Shown piece by piece: positions 16,755-24,472 of a stretch of 64,000 bases of DNA. The position numbers were made by a program, and so were the translations under genes. This DNA comes from Agarivorans litoreus (lineage in GTDB: Bacteria; Pseudomonadota; Gammaproteobacteria; Enterobacterales; Celerinatantimonadaceae), in assembly GCF_019649015.1 (NCBI RefSeq), contig NZ_BLPI01000001.1:496001-560000 (forward strand). Reading direction: 5' to 3'. The notes below the pieces were generated by a model that was not told where the DNA came from, did no database searches, and saw only the letters and a list, made by a program, of their open reading frames with translations. Numbering within the stretch: the stretch's first letter is position 1; each line of letters begins with the position of its first letter.

Positions 16755-16770
16755 ATGACCAAGTGGCCAG
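16755..16770 (+). promoter_or_regulatory. RutR-like operator (site 4), binding-protein promoter side
   Basis: ATGACCA-AG-TGGCCAG keeps the core GACCA-NN-TGG of the consensus. It lies 58 bp upstream of the BMP binding-protein ATG and is followed by CTTTTTGCT, as is site 1. Confidence 0.65.
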
Positions 16771-16827
16771 CTTTTTGCTACCACTAATCAAAACCCGAAA
16801 CACCGAACAATTGAAACGGAGTTCTTA

Positions 16828-17907
16828 ATGAAACTAAATAAATGGATAAGTGCTGCAGCCTTTGCTGTAACCAGCTTGATAACACCAGCCAGCATGGCCG
16901 CCGACGAGCCACTAAAAGTAGGCTTTGTATATGTAGGACCAGTGGGTGACCACGGTTGGAGTTATGAGCACGACCAAGGCCGGATTGAAATGGAACAGCA
17001 CTTTGGCGGTAAAGTAAGTACCACCTTTGTTGAGAATGTTCCCGAGGGCGCCGATGCAGAGCGAGTGATTACCCAATTGGCTAAATCGGGTCACGACGTC
17101 ATTTTCACTACATCCTTTGGTTTTATGAACCCAACTATCAAAGCCGCTAAACGTTTTCCTAAAGTTACCTTTGAACACGCTACCGGCTACAAACGCAGCA
17201 AAAACGTGTCTACTTATGTATTACGTACCTACGAGGGCCGCTATGTGTCTGGCGTAGCCGCTGGCATGACGACCAAAACCAATGTGATTGGTTACATTGC
17301 CTCGTTCCCTATTCCGGAGGTGATCCGTGACATTAACTCGGTGTACTTAGGCGCGAAAAGCGTAAACCCAGACGTGCAAATTAAGATTGTATGGGTAAAT
17401 ACGTGGTACGACCCAGGTAAAGAAGCAGACGCAGCCAACGCCTTAATGGACCAAGGTGTCGACATTATTTTGCAACACACCGACAGCCCTGCCCCACTTA
17501 TTGCTGCCGAGAAGCGCGGCGTAATGGGCATTGGTCAAGCATCAGATATGAGCCAATTTGCTCCTACTGCTCACATGTTCTCGGTTCGAGATGTATGGGC
17601 ACCCCACTACATTCGCACCGTAGAAGAAGTAATAGCGGGTTCTTGGAAGCCAGAAGATTACTGGGGTGGTTTTGCAGAAGACATTCTACAAATTGTTTCA
17701 GTTAACCCAGCCTTACCCGACGACGTAAAAACCGCCATTAGCGAAACCGAAGCCAAGATAAAATCAGGTGAATTTCATCCCTTTACTGGCCCTATGAAAG
17801 ATAACAGCGGCAAAGAGGTGATCCCAGCGGGTAAAACACTTAACGACCAAGAGCTAGCTGGCGTGATGTGGTACGTAGAAGGCATCGACGCTACGATTCC
17901 TAAGTAA
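16828..17907 (+). CDS. BMP-family ABC transporter substrate-binding protein
   Basis: A 359-residue periplasmic protein with a Sec signal peptide (MKLNKWISAAAFAVTSLITP..., cleavage likely after SMA, residue 24). The mature start PLKVGFVYVGPVGDHGWSYEHDQG is the BMP (PnrA-like) family signature, followed by NVPEGADAERVITQLAKSGHDVIFTTSFGF, FEHATGYKR near 115 and VWVNTWYDPGKE near 190. It is followed 26 bases later by a GC-rich hairpin that would favour high expression of this gene alone. Likely partner of the ATPase/permeases at 4748-8326; the family binds purine nucleosides or bases. Confidence 0.93.
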   Translation: MKLNKWISAAAFAVTSLITPASMAADEPLKVGFVYVGPVGDHGWSYEHDQGRIEMEQHFGGKVSTTFVENVPEGADAERVITQLAKSGHDVIFTTSFGFMNPTIKAAKRFPKVTFEHATGYKRSKNVSTYVLRTYEGRYVSGVAAGMTTKTNVIGYIASFPIPEVIRDINSVYLGAKSVNPDVQIKIVWVNTWYDPGKEADAANALMDQGVDIILQHTDSPAPLIAAEKRGVMGIGQASDMSQFAPTAHMFSVRDVWAPHYIRTVEEVIAGSWKPEDYWGGFAEDILQIVSVNPALPDDVKTAISETEAKIKSGEFHPFTGPMKDNSGKEVIPAGKTLNDQELAGVMWYVEGIDATIPK

Positions 17908-17933
17908 ACCTAGACCCTAAGTCCTAAATAAGT

Positions 17934-17950
17934 GCCCAGCTAAGCTGGGC
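17934..17950 (+). terminator. Hairpin / partial terminator after the binding-protein gene
   Basis: Perfect 7-bp stem GCCCAGC/GCTGGGC with a TAA loop followed by CTTTACT. The short T tract suggests partial termination before the dioxygenase gene, whose ATG is 18 bases further. Confidence 0.55.
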
Positions 17951-17968
17951 CTTTACTGCGAGAATGAG

Positions 17969-18925
17969 ATGAATTTAGCCCTACCCATTATTGATATTTC
18001 TACGCTAGATAATAGCGATAGTCAGCACTGGCAAGAAACCATTCAAGCCATTGATTCTGCCTGTCGTGACAAGGGCTTTTTTTATGTGACCGGTCATGGC
18101 ATTCCTGGCGAACAATTTGCTGCTATGCAAGCCATGGCTGCTAAGTTCTTTGCTCTTAGTGAACAAGAAAAACAAAAGATCAATATTCAGCACTCGGCCA
18201 ACCATAGAGGTTGGGGACAAGTAAGCGCCGAGCAACTAGACCCAAGCGGCCCTAAAGACTGCAAAGAGACCTTTGATATGGCTTTAGATCTTAGCCCTTA
18301 TCATCCACAAGTTGCGCGTTACCCACAGTTGTACGGACCAAACCAGTACCCAAATCTTGACGGCTTTATCCAACTTTTGCAGCAGCATTACGAACTCACT
18401 TTGCAAGTTGGCCTCAAAATACTTAAAGCCATGGCTTTAGCCTTGGGCCAAAGCGAAGACTTTTTTAGCAAGCATTTTAGCTGCCCGATTAGTGTGCTGC
18501 GCTTAATTCATTATCCACCTCAGCAACAAAATGATAACGGCGCTGGCGCACACACAGACTATGGCTGCATTACCTTGCTTTATCAGGATCAAACCGGTGG
18601 TCTACAGGTACAAGATCGCAACCAACAGTGGCTAGATGCTCCTCCAGTGGAGAATAGCTTTGTGGTAAATATTGGCGATTTAATGCAGCGCTGGACCAAT
18701 GGACATTACAAGTCTACGCCGCATAGAGTACTTAGTCCAAAACAGCAAACTACTCGCTTTTCAATGCCATTTTTTGTAGAGCCAGACTTTGATACTCCAG
18801 TGAATACTCTCGCGAGCTGTTTAGCTCCTGGGGAACAAAGTCAGTATCCCGAAATAACGGCTGGTGAATGGATACTATCGCGCTTTGCCGATACTTACGC
18901 TTATAGAAACGACCAGCAAGAATAA
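17969..18925 (+). CDS. 2-oxoglutarate/Fe(II) dioxygenase, isopenicillin-N-synthase-like family
   Basis: A 318-residue DIOX-fold enzyme: N-terminal LPIIDISTLD and GFFYVTGHGIP near 31-42, the metal pair in GAGAHTDYGCITLL (His-x-Asp) near 192, and the distal His plus 2-oxoglutarate-binding Arg in KSTPHRVLSPKQQTTRFSMP near 249-268. It sits between the purine binding-protein gene and the xanthine dehydrogenase operon, in the same direction. Relatives of this family include thymine 7-hydroxylase, so a hydroxylation of a methylated or other purine is plausible, but the substrate is unknown. It is unrelated to the TauD-type fungal xanthine dioxygenase. Confidence 0.88.
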   Translation: MNLALPIIDISTLDNSDSQHWQETIQAIDSACRDKGFFYVTGHGIPGEQFAAMQAMAAKFFALSEQEKQKINIQHSANHRGWGQVSAEQLDPSGPKDCKETFDMALDLSPYHPQVARYPQLYGPNQYPNLDGFIQLLQQHYELTLQVGLKILKAMALALGQSEDFFSKHFSCPISVLRLIHYPPQQQNDNGAGAHTDYGCITLLYQDQTGGLQVQDRNQQWLDAPPVENSFVVNIGDLMQRWTNGHYKSTPHRVLSPKQQTTRFSMPFFVEPDFDTPVNTLASCLAPGEQSQYPEITAGEWILSRFADTYAYRNDQQE

Positions 18926-18930
18926 AAAAT

Positions 18931-18958
18931 TTGACCAAAAAGCTGACCAAACAGTCAG
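18931..18958 (+). promoter_or_regulatory. RutR-like operator (site 5) with an extra half-site, xdh operon promoter
   Basis: The best match is CTGACCA-AA-CAGTCAG at 18943-18958. A further perfect left half-site TTGACCA lies at 18931-18937, 12 bp upstream. The pair lies 30 bp before the xdhA ATG, a position where a bound repressor would block transcription. Confidence 0.65.
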
Positions 18959-18988
18959 ATTAATGACTGCAAATTTTTCGGAGCAATC

Positions 18989-20404
18989 ATGTTACAACTT
19001 ATGATTAACGACCAAGCCATCACCTTAAGCCAGCAAGCGGCAGATACCATGCTGCTTAGCTTTTTACGCGAGCGACAAGGTTTAGTGGGCAGTAAAGAAG
19101 GTTGCGCCAGTGGCGATTGCGGTGCATGCACCGTAGTAATGGTGAGCCAAGATCAGCAACAACAACTTAGTTACAAACAAATAAACAGCTGCATTACGCC
19201 CTTACATTCTTTGCACGGTAAACAAATCATCACCGTTGAATACCTAAAGCAAGGCCAAGAGCTACATCCCGTTCAACAAGCCATAGTAGATAAACATGGC
19301 AGCCAATGCGGTTTTTGTACGCCTGGTTTTGTGATGTCTTTATATGCCTTATCCCGTCAAACAACTAAACCCGATCATCCCGAAGAATTTTTAGCTGGCA
19401 ACTTGTGTCGTTGCACTGGTTATGGGCCACTTATCGAAGCCGCCAAGCAAGTAGCTGCAGCGCCAGCGGCCAAGGATCATATCCAAGAAAATGAGTCCGC
19501 CGTGCAGTACTGGATGGGGCAATGTGACAAGTTAGAAAGTGAACACTACTGGCAGCCTACTAGCCGCAGTGAGCTAGCCAGCATTCGCGCAGAGCACCCT
19601 CACGCCAAATGGATAGGCGGCGGTACCGATTTAGCATTAGAAGTTACTCAACAGTATCAACGCATTGATGAAATTATCGACTTAACCGCCCTTCCAGAGC
19701 TCACTGGCATCGAGCGCATCAACAATGGCTGGCGCATAGGAGCAGCAGTAAGCTTAGATAAAGTTCATGCATTTATGGCACAGCACTACCCCACTACCGA
19801 CGAAATTTTTGCTCGCTTGGGCAGTATTACCATTCGTCACCGCGCTACCCTTGGTGGCAGTTTAGGCAATGCCTCACCCATCGGTGACATAGCTCCATTG
19901 CTAATTAGCCTAAACGGCAAAATTGAAGTAGATGATGGCACCACTACCGAGCTTTACGCACCGGAAGACTACATCACAGGCTACCGCGAAACGCGCTTAA
20001 AACCACAACAGTGGATTAGCGCCATTCACCTGCCAGATTTGTCTCCAACACTTAAACATCAAATCTACAAGGTGAGTAAACGTTATGAAGACGACATCGC
20101 CACCGTGGTATTGGCGGTAGCTATGGAGTGCGATAACCAAGGCAGAGTAAGCCACTGCGTTATCTCAGCAGGAGGCGTGGCGGCTAAGTCGGTGCGCTTA
20201 AGCCAGCTAGAAGACTGCATATTGGGTGAAGTCTTCAACAACAACAAACTCAAGCAGCTACAAGCCCTAGTGCCGCAGTATGTAAAACCCATTGATGATG
20301 TGCGAGCCAGCGCAGCTTATAGGGTGTTGCTGGTACAAAATCTATTAAAACGCTTCTACCTCTATAGCCAACAATTACCCACGAGGTTAGCCGCCCATGC
20401 GTAA
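18989..20404 (+). CDS. xdhA: Xanthine dehydrogenase small subunit (2Fe-2S and FAD)
   Basis: A 471-residue protein joining two [2Fe-2S] domains and a FAD domain. Cluster ligands are visible in GCASGDCGACTVV near residue 38 with the fourth Cys in SCITPLHSLHG near 67, and in CGFCTPGFV near 108 with NLCRCTGYGPLIEA near 139. The FAD part has KWIGGGTDLALEV near 207 and IRHRATLGGSLGNASPIGD near 286. This is the XdhA layout of bacteria with split xanthine dehydrogenase. It works with XdhB as a cytoplasmic enzyme oxidising hypoxanthine and xanthine to urate. First gene of the operon; overlaps xdhB by 8 bases. Confidence 0.96.
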   Translation: MLQLMINDQAITLSQQAADTMLLSFLRERQGLVGSKEGCASGDCGACTVVMVSQDQQQQLSYKQINSCITPLHSLHGKQIITVEYLKQGQELHPVQQAIVDKHGSQCGFCTPGFVMSLYALSRQTTKPDHPEEFLAGNLCRCTGYGPLIEAAKQVAAAPAAKDHIQENESAVQYWMGQCDKLESEHYWQPTSRSELASIRAEHPHAKWIGGGTDLALEVTQQYQRIDEIIDLTALPELTGIERINNGWRIGAAVSLDKVHAFMAQHYPTTDEIFARLGSITIRHRATLGGSLGNASPIGDIAPLLISLNGKIEVDDGTTTELYAPEDYITGYRETRLKPQQWISAIHLPDLSPTLKHQIYKVSKRYEDDIATVVLAVAMECDNQGRVSHCVISAGGVAAKSVRLSQLEDCILGEVFNNNKLKQLQALVPQYVKPIDDVRASAAYRVLLVQNLLKRFYLYSQQLPTRLAAHA

Positions 20405-22763
20405 ATTAACTACTCAGCACCTCGAGCAAACTGCGCCAAGCCAAGTAGTGGGTAAATCGATTCCCCATGAGAGTGCAGCCAAACAAGTCGCTGGCGAAGC
20501 GCAGTTCATCGACGACTATAACCTGCCAAGTGGTTGCTTGCATGCTGCAGTCATCACTAGCCAAGTAGCCAAAGGTAAAGTACTTGCGCAGCACTTAGAT
20601 TCGCTGCAACAACACCCCGATGTAGTTGCGGTAATTCGCTGCCAGGATATCCCCGGGCACCGGGATATTGGCCCGATATTTAAAGGCGACCCGCTGTTAA
20701 GTGAGAACGAGATTAGCTACTTTCAGCAGCCTATAGCCCTAGTTCTTGCTCATAGCCACCAACTCGCATGGCAAATTGCCCACCAAGCCAATCAAGAGCT
20801 AGTGCAATACCAAAGCGCCGATACGCTAGCGCTAAGTAAGCAAGATATTAGCGATTTAAGCCAGCCCAATGCAACGGTGCGCCCAAGCCATTGCATGGGT
20901 AAACAAATAGCTGATGCCGTGCTAGATCGCAGTGAACTGCAATTAGTTGGTGAACAACATATTGGCGGGCAAGAACACTTTTATTTAGAAGGACAAGTAA
21001 GCCTCGCCCAGCCAACCGAAGATGGCGGCATTATGCTTTACACCTCTTCACAGCACCCTAGCGAAGTACAAAAGTTAGTAGCTGAAGTATTAGGCATTGC
21101 GTTTCAACAAGTTACCGTAGACATGCGCCGCATGGGCGGCGGCTTTGGCGGTAAAGAAACCCAAGCCGCTCAATGGGCGTGCTTAGCCAGCCTTGCAGCC
21201 TGGCATTGCAATAAACCTGTGAAAATACGCCTACCGCGCAGTATAGATATGGCTGTAACCGGCAAGCGCCATCCTTTTTATAACCGATACCAACTAGGTT
21301 TAAGCGCCGAGGGAATCATTGAAAGTGCTAAGTTAGAAGTGAATGGCTTGTGTGGCCACTCGCCTGATTTATCCGACGCGATTGTGGATAGGGCGATGTT
21401 TCATAGCGACAACGCCTACAGCTTAGGCGAAGCCGAAGTCGTAGGTAATCGATTAAAAACCGATACCGTTTCACATACTGCCTTCCGCGGCTTTGGTGGC
21501 CCACAAGGCATGATCTTAATTGAACAAGCTATGCAAGACATCGCAATTGCTACCGGCCAAGATGCCTTAGATGTGCGTTACAAAAACCTCTATCGCGATG
21601 GACATGCCACCACCCACTACGGCATGCCGGTAGAGCAACATCAAGACCAGCTTAACTTAATTAAACAATTAGAAGTGAACGCAGATTACCGCGCGCGTCG
21701 TCAGCAAATAAATCAATGGAACAACTCTAACTCGCTGATCAAAAAAGGCCTTGCCTTAAGCCCTGTAAAATTTGGTATTTCATTTACCGCCAAACACCTT
21801 AACCAAGCAGGCGCGCTGCTGCATGTGTATACCGACGGCAGTGTTCAGCTAAACCATGGCGGGACCGAAATGGGCCAAGGTCTGCATACCAAGGTTCAGC
21901 AGATTGTGGCGCAAACTTTGGGCATTCCATTTAGCTATGTACTCATTACATCTACCCGCACCGACAAAGTACCGAATACCTCGCCCACGGCGGCTTCTTC
22001 AGGCAGTGATTTAAACGGGATGGCTGCGCATAATGCGGCGAAAGAAATCAAACAACGTCTGCTTGAATTTGCCCAGCAACATTACCAGCTTACAGCAGAG
22101 CAAATCACCATAAACCAAGGCCAAGTTAAAATCGCCGAGCAAACCATTAGCTGGGCGGAGTTAGTGCAACAAGCTTACATGCAGCGAGTGTCACTCTCAG
22201 CGACTGGCTTTTATAAAACACCTAAAATTTGGTACGACCGCGAACAAGCGCAGGGGCGGCCGTTTTTCTACTTTGCACTGGGCGCCTCCGTTAGCGAAGT
22301 GAGCATTGATACGCTAACTGGAGAAATGAGCGTGGATCGAGTAGACATTCTGCATGATGTAGGCACCAGCCTTAATCCGGCCATCGACATTGGCCAAATA
22401 GAAGGCGCTTTTATTCAAGGCCTAGGCTGGCTTACTAACGAAGAACTGGTATGGGACAAAAAAGGCAAATTGCTGAGTAATAGCCCGGCAAACTACAAAA
22501 TCCCTACTATTGGCGACTACCCCGAACAAATGAACATTACCTTGTTCGACCAAGCCAACCCTGAGCACAGCATCTACCGTTCTAAAGCAGTGGGCGAGCC
22601 ACCTTTTATGTTAGCCATTAGCGCTTGGTGTGCCATTTACGATGCAGTAACGTCAATCAGCCAACATAAGCTACCAGCGCAGTTAGATTCTCCTGCCACC
22701 AGCGAGCGCATTTTAATGGCTTGCCAAAAGCAATATGAGTTTATGGAGGTACAAGATGAGTGA
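20397..22763 (+). CDS. xdhB: Xanthine dehydrogenase large (molybdopterin) subunit
   Basis: A 788-residue molybdenum-cofactor subunit. It shows GKSIPHESAAKQVAGEAQFIDD near residue 18, GGQEHFYLEGQVSLAQP near 189 (conserved Gln), RRMGGGFGGKETQA near 244, TAFRGFGGPQGM near 360 with the substrate-binding Arg, TEMGQGLHTK near 494 and SKAVGEPPFMLA near 729 containing the catalytic Glu in GEPP. Length and motif order match XdhB. The start overlaps xdhA by 8 bases and the end overlaps xdhC by 8, indicating tight coupling. Confidence 0.96.
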   Translation: MRKLTTQHLEQTAPSQVVGKSIPHESAAKQVAGEAQFIDDYNLPSGCLHAAVITSQVAKGKVLAQHLDSLQQHPDVVAVIRCQDIPGHRDIGPIFKGDPLLSENEISYFQQPIALVLAHSHQLAWQIAHQANQELVQYQSADTLALSKQDISDLSQPNATVRPSHCMGKQIADAVLDRSELQLVGEQHIGGQEHFYLEGQVSLAQPTEDGGIMLYTSSQHPSEVQKLVAEVLGIAFQQVTVDMRRMGGGFGGKETQAAQWACLASLAAWHCNKPVKIRLPRSIDMAVTGKRHPFYNRYQLGLSAEGIIESAKLEVNGLCGHSPDLSDAIVDRAMFHSDNAYSLGEAEVVGNRLKTDTVSHTAFRGFGGPQGMILIEQAMQDIAIATGQDALDVRYKNLYRDGHATTHYGMPVEQHQDQLNLIKQLEVNADYRARRQQINQWNNSNSLIKKGLALSPVKFGISFTAKHLNQAGALLHVYTDGSVQLNHGGTEMGQGLHTKVQQIVAQTLGIPFSYVLITSTRTDKVPNTSPTAASSGSDLNGMAAHNAAKEIKQRLLEFAQQHYQLTAEQITINQGQVKIAEQTISWAELVQQAYMQRVSLSATGFYKTPKIWYDREQAQGRPFFYFALGASVSEVSIDTLTGEMSVDRVDILHDVGTSLNPAIDIGQIEGAFIQGLGWLTNEELVWDKKGKLLSNSPANYKIPTIGDYPEQMNITLFDQANPEHSIYRSKAVGEPPFMLAISAWCAIYDAVTSISQHKLPAQLDSPATSERILMACQKQYEFMEVQDE

Positions 22764-23640
22764 TTGGCAATCCCGCTTTTTACCCAATAACTGGTTAGAT
22801 GCCTGCAGCTATCTTAAGCAGCAACAGCAGCCATTTTGTATTGCGACCATTGTGGCCGAGGCTGGTTCTGTGCCGCGAGCAACAGGCGCTAAAATGGTGA
22901 TAAGTCAGCAACAACAATTCGATACCTTAGGTGGTGGAAATTTAGAGTTCTCGGTGATCAAGCATGCCCGTGAGCAATTAGAAAAGGGAACAAAATCTAA
23001 TCACATTGAACGCTTTTCCTTAGCTGCAGATCTAGCCCAATGTTGTGGGGGCGCAGTACAAGTATTGTTCGAATACTTCTTGGTTGATCAGCCACTTATC
23101 ACCATTTATGGGGCGGGACATGTAAGCCATTGTTTATGTGAAATACTGGCGAAACTACCGGTCCAAGTACAAGTCATTGATAATCGCCAGCAATGGCTAG
23201 ATTCAATTAGCCAATTTGGTGTGAACACCCACTATCACGCACAGCCAGAAAATAGCGTAGCAGAGTTAACAGCCAACTCTTATGTTGTCATTCTAAGCCA
23301 AGACCACAGCTTAGATTTCGCGCTTAGTTTAGCTGCGCTGCGCCGAGGAGATTTAGCCTTTGTAGGCGTGATTGGCTCTCAAACTAAAGCCCAACGATTT
23401 AAGTATCGCTTAGCCGAACAACTTAAAAATCCGGCACGCTGTGATCAACTCACCTGCCCTATTGGCCTAGCCGATGTAAGTGGGAAATTACCCATGCAAG
23501 TCGCGGTGTCGATTAGTGCCCAGCTGATCACGCTGCTAGAAAAACACGCTAAAACCAGTGGCAGGGACCAACAAAAACAACAATGGGAATCTAGCAATAC
23601 TCTGCGAAAACAACTTGCGGGAGAACAGCTCAATGAATGA
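22756..23640 (+). CDS. xdhC: Xanthine dehydrogenase accessory protein XdhC (Moco insertion)
   Basis: I take ATG at 22756 (MSDWQSRFLP) because GGAGG lies 6 bases upstream; an ATG 21 bases earlier is in frame but would precede that site. The 294-residue protein has the XdhC N-terminal motif EAGSVPRATGAKMV near 35, LGGGNLEFSVIKHA near 57, CCGGAVQVLFEYF near 96 and a Rossmann-like C-terminal part starting IYGAGHVSHCLCEIL near 115. It binds and sulfurates molybdenum cofactor for XdhB. It overlaps both neighbours by 8 bases. Confidence 0.94.
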   Translation: MSDWQSRFLPNNWLDACSYLKQQQQPFCIATIVAEAGSVPRATGAKMVISQQQQFDTLGGGNLEFSVIKHAREQLEKGTKSNHIERFSLAADLAQCCGGAVQVLFEYFLVDQPLITIYGAGHVSHCLCEILAKLPVQVQVIDNRQQWLDSISQFGVNTHYHAQPENSVAELTANSYVVILSQDHSLDFALSLAALRRGDLAFVGVIGSQTKAQRFKYRLAEQLKNPARCDQLTCPIGLADVSGKLPMQVAVSISAQLITLLEKHAKTSGRDQQKQQWESSNTLRKQLAGEQLNE

Positions 23641-24148
23641 TGACGAAAAACATCTTAAGCTGCTAAACAATCTTCCACACAGTCAATTCGTTAGCGAAAT
23701 GGCCAGTATTTGCAGTAGCAAAACATGGCAAACCACCATGGCAACATTGCGCCCCTTTCAATCGGTTGAGCAGTTTATCTCTATGGCGAAACAAGCCTTT
23801 AGTCAGCTAACAGAGAACGATTGGCTGGAGGCTTTTGCGGGTCATCCAATGATTGGTGATTTAACCAGCCTTCAAAAAAAGTACAGCCAAGCCAAGCACT
23901 TAAGCGAAGCAGAGCAAGCACAAGTTAACCATGCTCAACAAGCCACTCTTAGTGCTTTACTAGAACTTAATCAGCGTTATTTAAACCGATATGGCTTCAT
24001 TTTTATCGTATTTGCTAGCGGTAAATCCGCCGAGGAAATGCTGCACATATTGGAGCAGCGCTACGGGAATAGCCGCGAGCAAGAATTACACAATGCTGCC
24101 GAACAACAACAACGCATTAGCCTGCATAGAATGGAGAACTTATTTTGA
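23633..24148 (+). CDS. uraD: OHCU decarboxylase
   Basis: The ATG at 23633 (MNDDEKHLKL) overlaps the xdhC stop within ATGAATGA; an open extension upstream lies inside xdhC and is not used. The 171-residue protein has FAGHPMIGDLTS near residue 69 with the catalytic His, LNQRYLNRYGFIFIVFASGKSAEEML near 111 and a basic C-terminal helix, the UraD pattern. It converts 2-oxo-4-hydroxy-4-carboxy-5-ureidoimidazoline to S-allantoin, after HIU hydrolase. It overlaps the next gene by 4 bases. Confidence 0.94.
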   Translation: MNDDEKHLKLLNNLPHSQFVSEMASICSSKTWQTTMATLRPFQSVEQFISMAKQAFSQLTENDWLEAFAGHPMIGDLTSLQKKYSQAKHLSEAEQAQVNHAQQATLSALLELNQRYLNRYGFIFIVFASGKSAEEMLHILEQRYGNSREQELHNAAEQQQRISLHRMENLF

Positions 24149-24471
24149 GCACCTTAAGCTGTCATGTACTCGATACCACTTGTGGCCAGCCCGCAGCAGG
24201 TGTTGCGGTAGAAATTTATCGCTTTGGTGAAAGCCAAAGCTTAGCCAAAGGCTTAACCGACCAAGACGGGCGTTATAAGTTTGAACAATTAGACTTACCC
24301 AGCGATTGCTACTGCCTACGCTTTATTACCGAAGAATACTGCCTAGCGCACTTCCAGCAATGCTTTTTTCCTTTAGCCGATGTGGTGTTTATTAGTGATG
24401 AACAACAAGCCCATTACCACATCCCGCTGCTGTTGAGCACCTTTAGCTATTCCACTTATCGAGGCAGCTAA
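24145..24471 (+). CDS. hiuH: 5-hydroxyisourate hydrolase (transthyretin-like)
   Basis: A 108-residue protein starting at TTG (24145), which overlaps the uraD stop (TTGA) and has GGAG 7 bases upstream. It shows the HIUase signatures SCHVLDTTCGQPAAGVAVEI at residues 4-23, TDQDGRYKF near 45, YHIPLLLSTFSYSTYRGS at the end with the C-terminal YRGS tetrapeptide. It hydrolyses 5-hydroxyisourate, the product of urate oxidation by PuuD. No signal peptide, so cytoplasmic. Confidence 0.95.
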   Translation: MSTLSCHVLDTTCGQPAAGVAVEIYRFGESQSLAKGLTDQDGRYKFEQLDLPSDCYCLRFITEEYCLAHFQQCFFPLADVVFISDEQQAHYHIPLLLSTFSYSTYRGS

Positions 24472-24472
24472 A

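Larger units (their letters stand above)
16418..16827. promoter_or_regulatory. Divergent control region xanP / BMP binding protein
   Basis: A 410-bp non-coding region with two RutR-like palindromes, one 41 bp from the xanP start and one 58 bp from the binding-protein start, plus an FNR-like palindrome at 16736-16749. I see no ORF or RNA gene in it. Confidence 0.65.
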
